64,000 nucleotides of DNA from Aricia agestis. Taxonomy: Eukaryota > Arthropoda > Insecta > Lepidoptera > Lycaenidae. The DNA is taken from contig NC_056428.1 in NCBI RefSeq assembly GCF_905147365.1, positions 27,496,001 to 27,560,000 on the forward strand. Reading direction: 5' to 3'. This document shows, piece after piece, positions 63,695 to 64,000 of the stretch; the first letter of the stretch is position 1; every line of letters starts with the position of its first letter. The notes beneath the pieces are model-generated. The model was not told the origin of the DNA and searched no databases. It was given only the letters and a program-made list of their open reading frames with translations. The translations under genes and the position numbers were made by a program.

Positions 63695-64000
63695 TACAAA
63701 CCACGTTCTAGGAGGTAAATTGGACGATGCTATAAATCTCTAATGTACAGTAATTAATTTAATGATATTTGTAAATATAGAATAAAATGTAATAACAATA
63801 ATTCCCCATTAGTAATAATTTACTTTATCATATTATTTATTTGTATAAATGGAAAGCTCAATGATTAACTTAAAGTTATTAGAGGTGTATTTAAGTTTGT
63901 GCATTAAATTTTTGTGCACGAATAAATATTAATATAACATAAAATTTTATATTTTTGTTAATGTTGCTGTGTTACTTTGTGCCTCACATGGAATCTCATT
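63695..64000 (+). other. rno 3' UTR and downstream
   Basis: AT-rich sequence with two AATAAA signals. No further gene starts before the end of the window. Confidence 0.6.
63781..63786 (+). terminator. Candidate poly(A) signal for rno
   Basis: AATAAA lies 86 nt after the rno stop, with a second one at 63921-63926. The second, followed by TG-rich sequence at 63955-63990, may be the distal site. Confidence 0.5.

Overview
The window looks like part of a moth or butterfly (Lepidoptera) chromosome. It holds two intron-containing animal genes, both on the + strand, with canonical GT/AG splice sites, set in AT-rich DNA crowded with transposable-element debris. The lepidopteran call rests on the dispersed repeats: heads such as CGGCTTCGCACGGGT and CCCGCGACTTCGT, and tails such as TTATAATATTAGTATGGAT and the CGGACAGACAG-type runs. 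This is pattern recognition; I could not run a database search.

Gene 1 (seven visible coding exons, 4946-35544, +) encodes a BCH/CRAL-TRIO plus RhoGAP protein orthologous to Drosophila RhoGAP68F and vertebrate ARHGAP1 (p50RhoGAP). All seven exons join in phase to give 434 residues, including the catalytic arginine motif GIFRRS. The initiator exon was not found. The introns (1.2-7 kb) carry most of the mobile elements.

Gene 2 (five coding exons, 48488-63694, +) encodes a 2644-residue Jade-family double-PHD chromatin protein orthologous to Drosophila rhinoceros (rno). The Enhancer-of-polycomb-like N-terminus, a PHD finger and an extended PHD are followed by about 2250 mostly low-complexity residues, nearly all from one 7.2-kb terminal exon. 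The two genes have unrelated roles (Rho-family GTPase control; chromatin/transcription) and appear to be neighbours only.

Mobile elements by region. 1-4945: dispersed repeats, an inverted pair, direct repeats and a tRNA-derived SINE. 5260-9023: two copies of a short inverted-repeat family, one split by a 5'-truncated RNase H-bearing LINE, which itself carries a small poly(A)-tailed insertion flanked by a 14-bp duplication. 18466-23273: a palindromic element split by a R1-clade LINE with an exact 14-bp target-site duplication and an internal deletion of the endonuclease region. 24746-25294: a short hAT-type element with an 8-bp duplication. 28-36 kb: several long inverted repeats, one ending 23 bp before the last RhoGAP exon. 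36257-37787: a pogo/Tigger-like element. 42-46 kb: more palindromes and a long (AT)n tract. 53773-55843: a broken mariner inside a rno intron.

I found no evidence of an undescribed multi-gene system. The unusual content is the density and nesting of inverted-repeat elements and a few well-preserved insertion scars.
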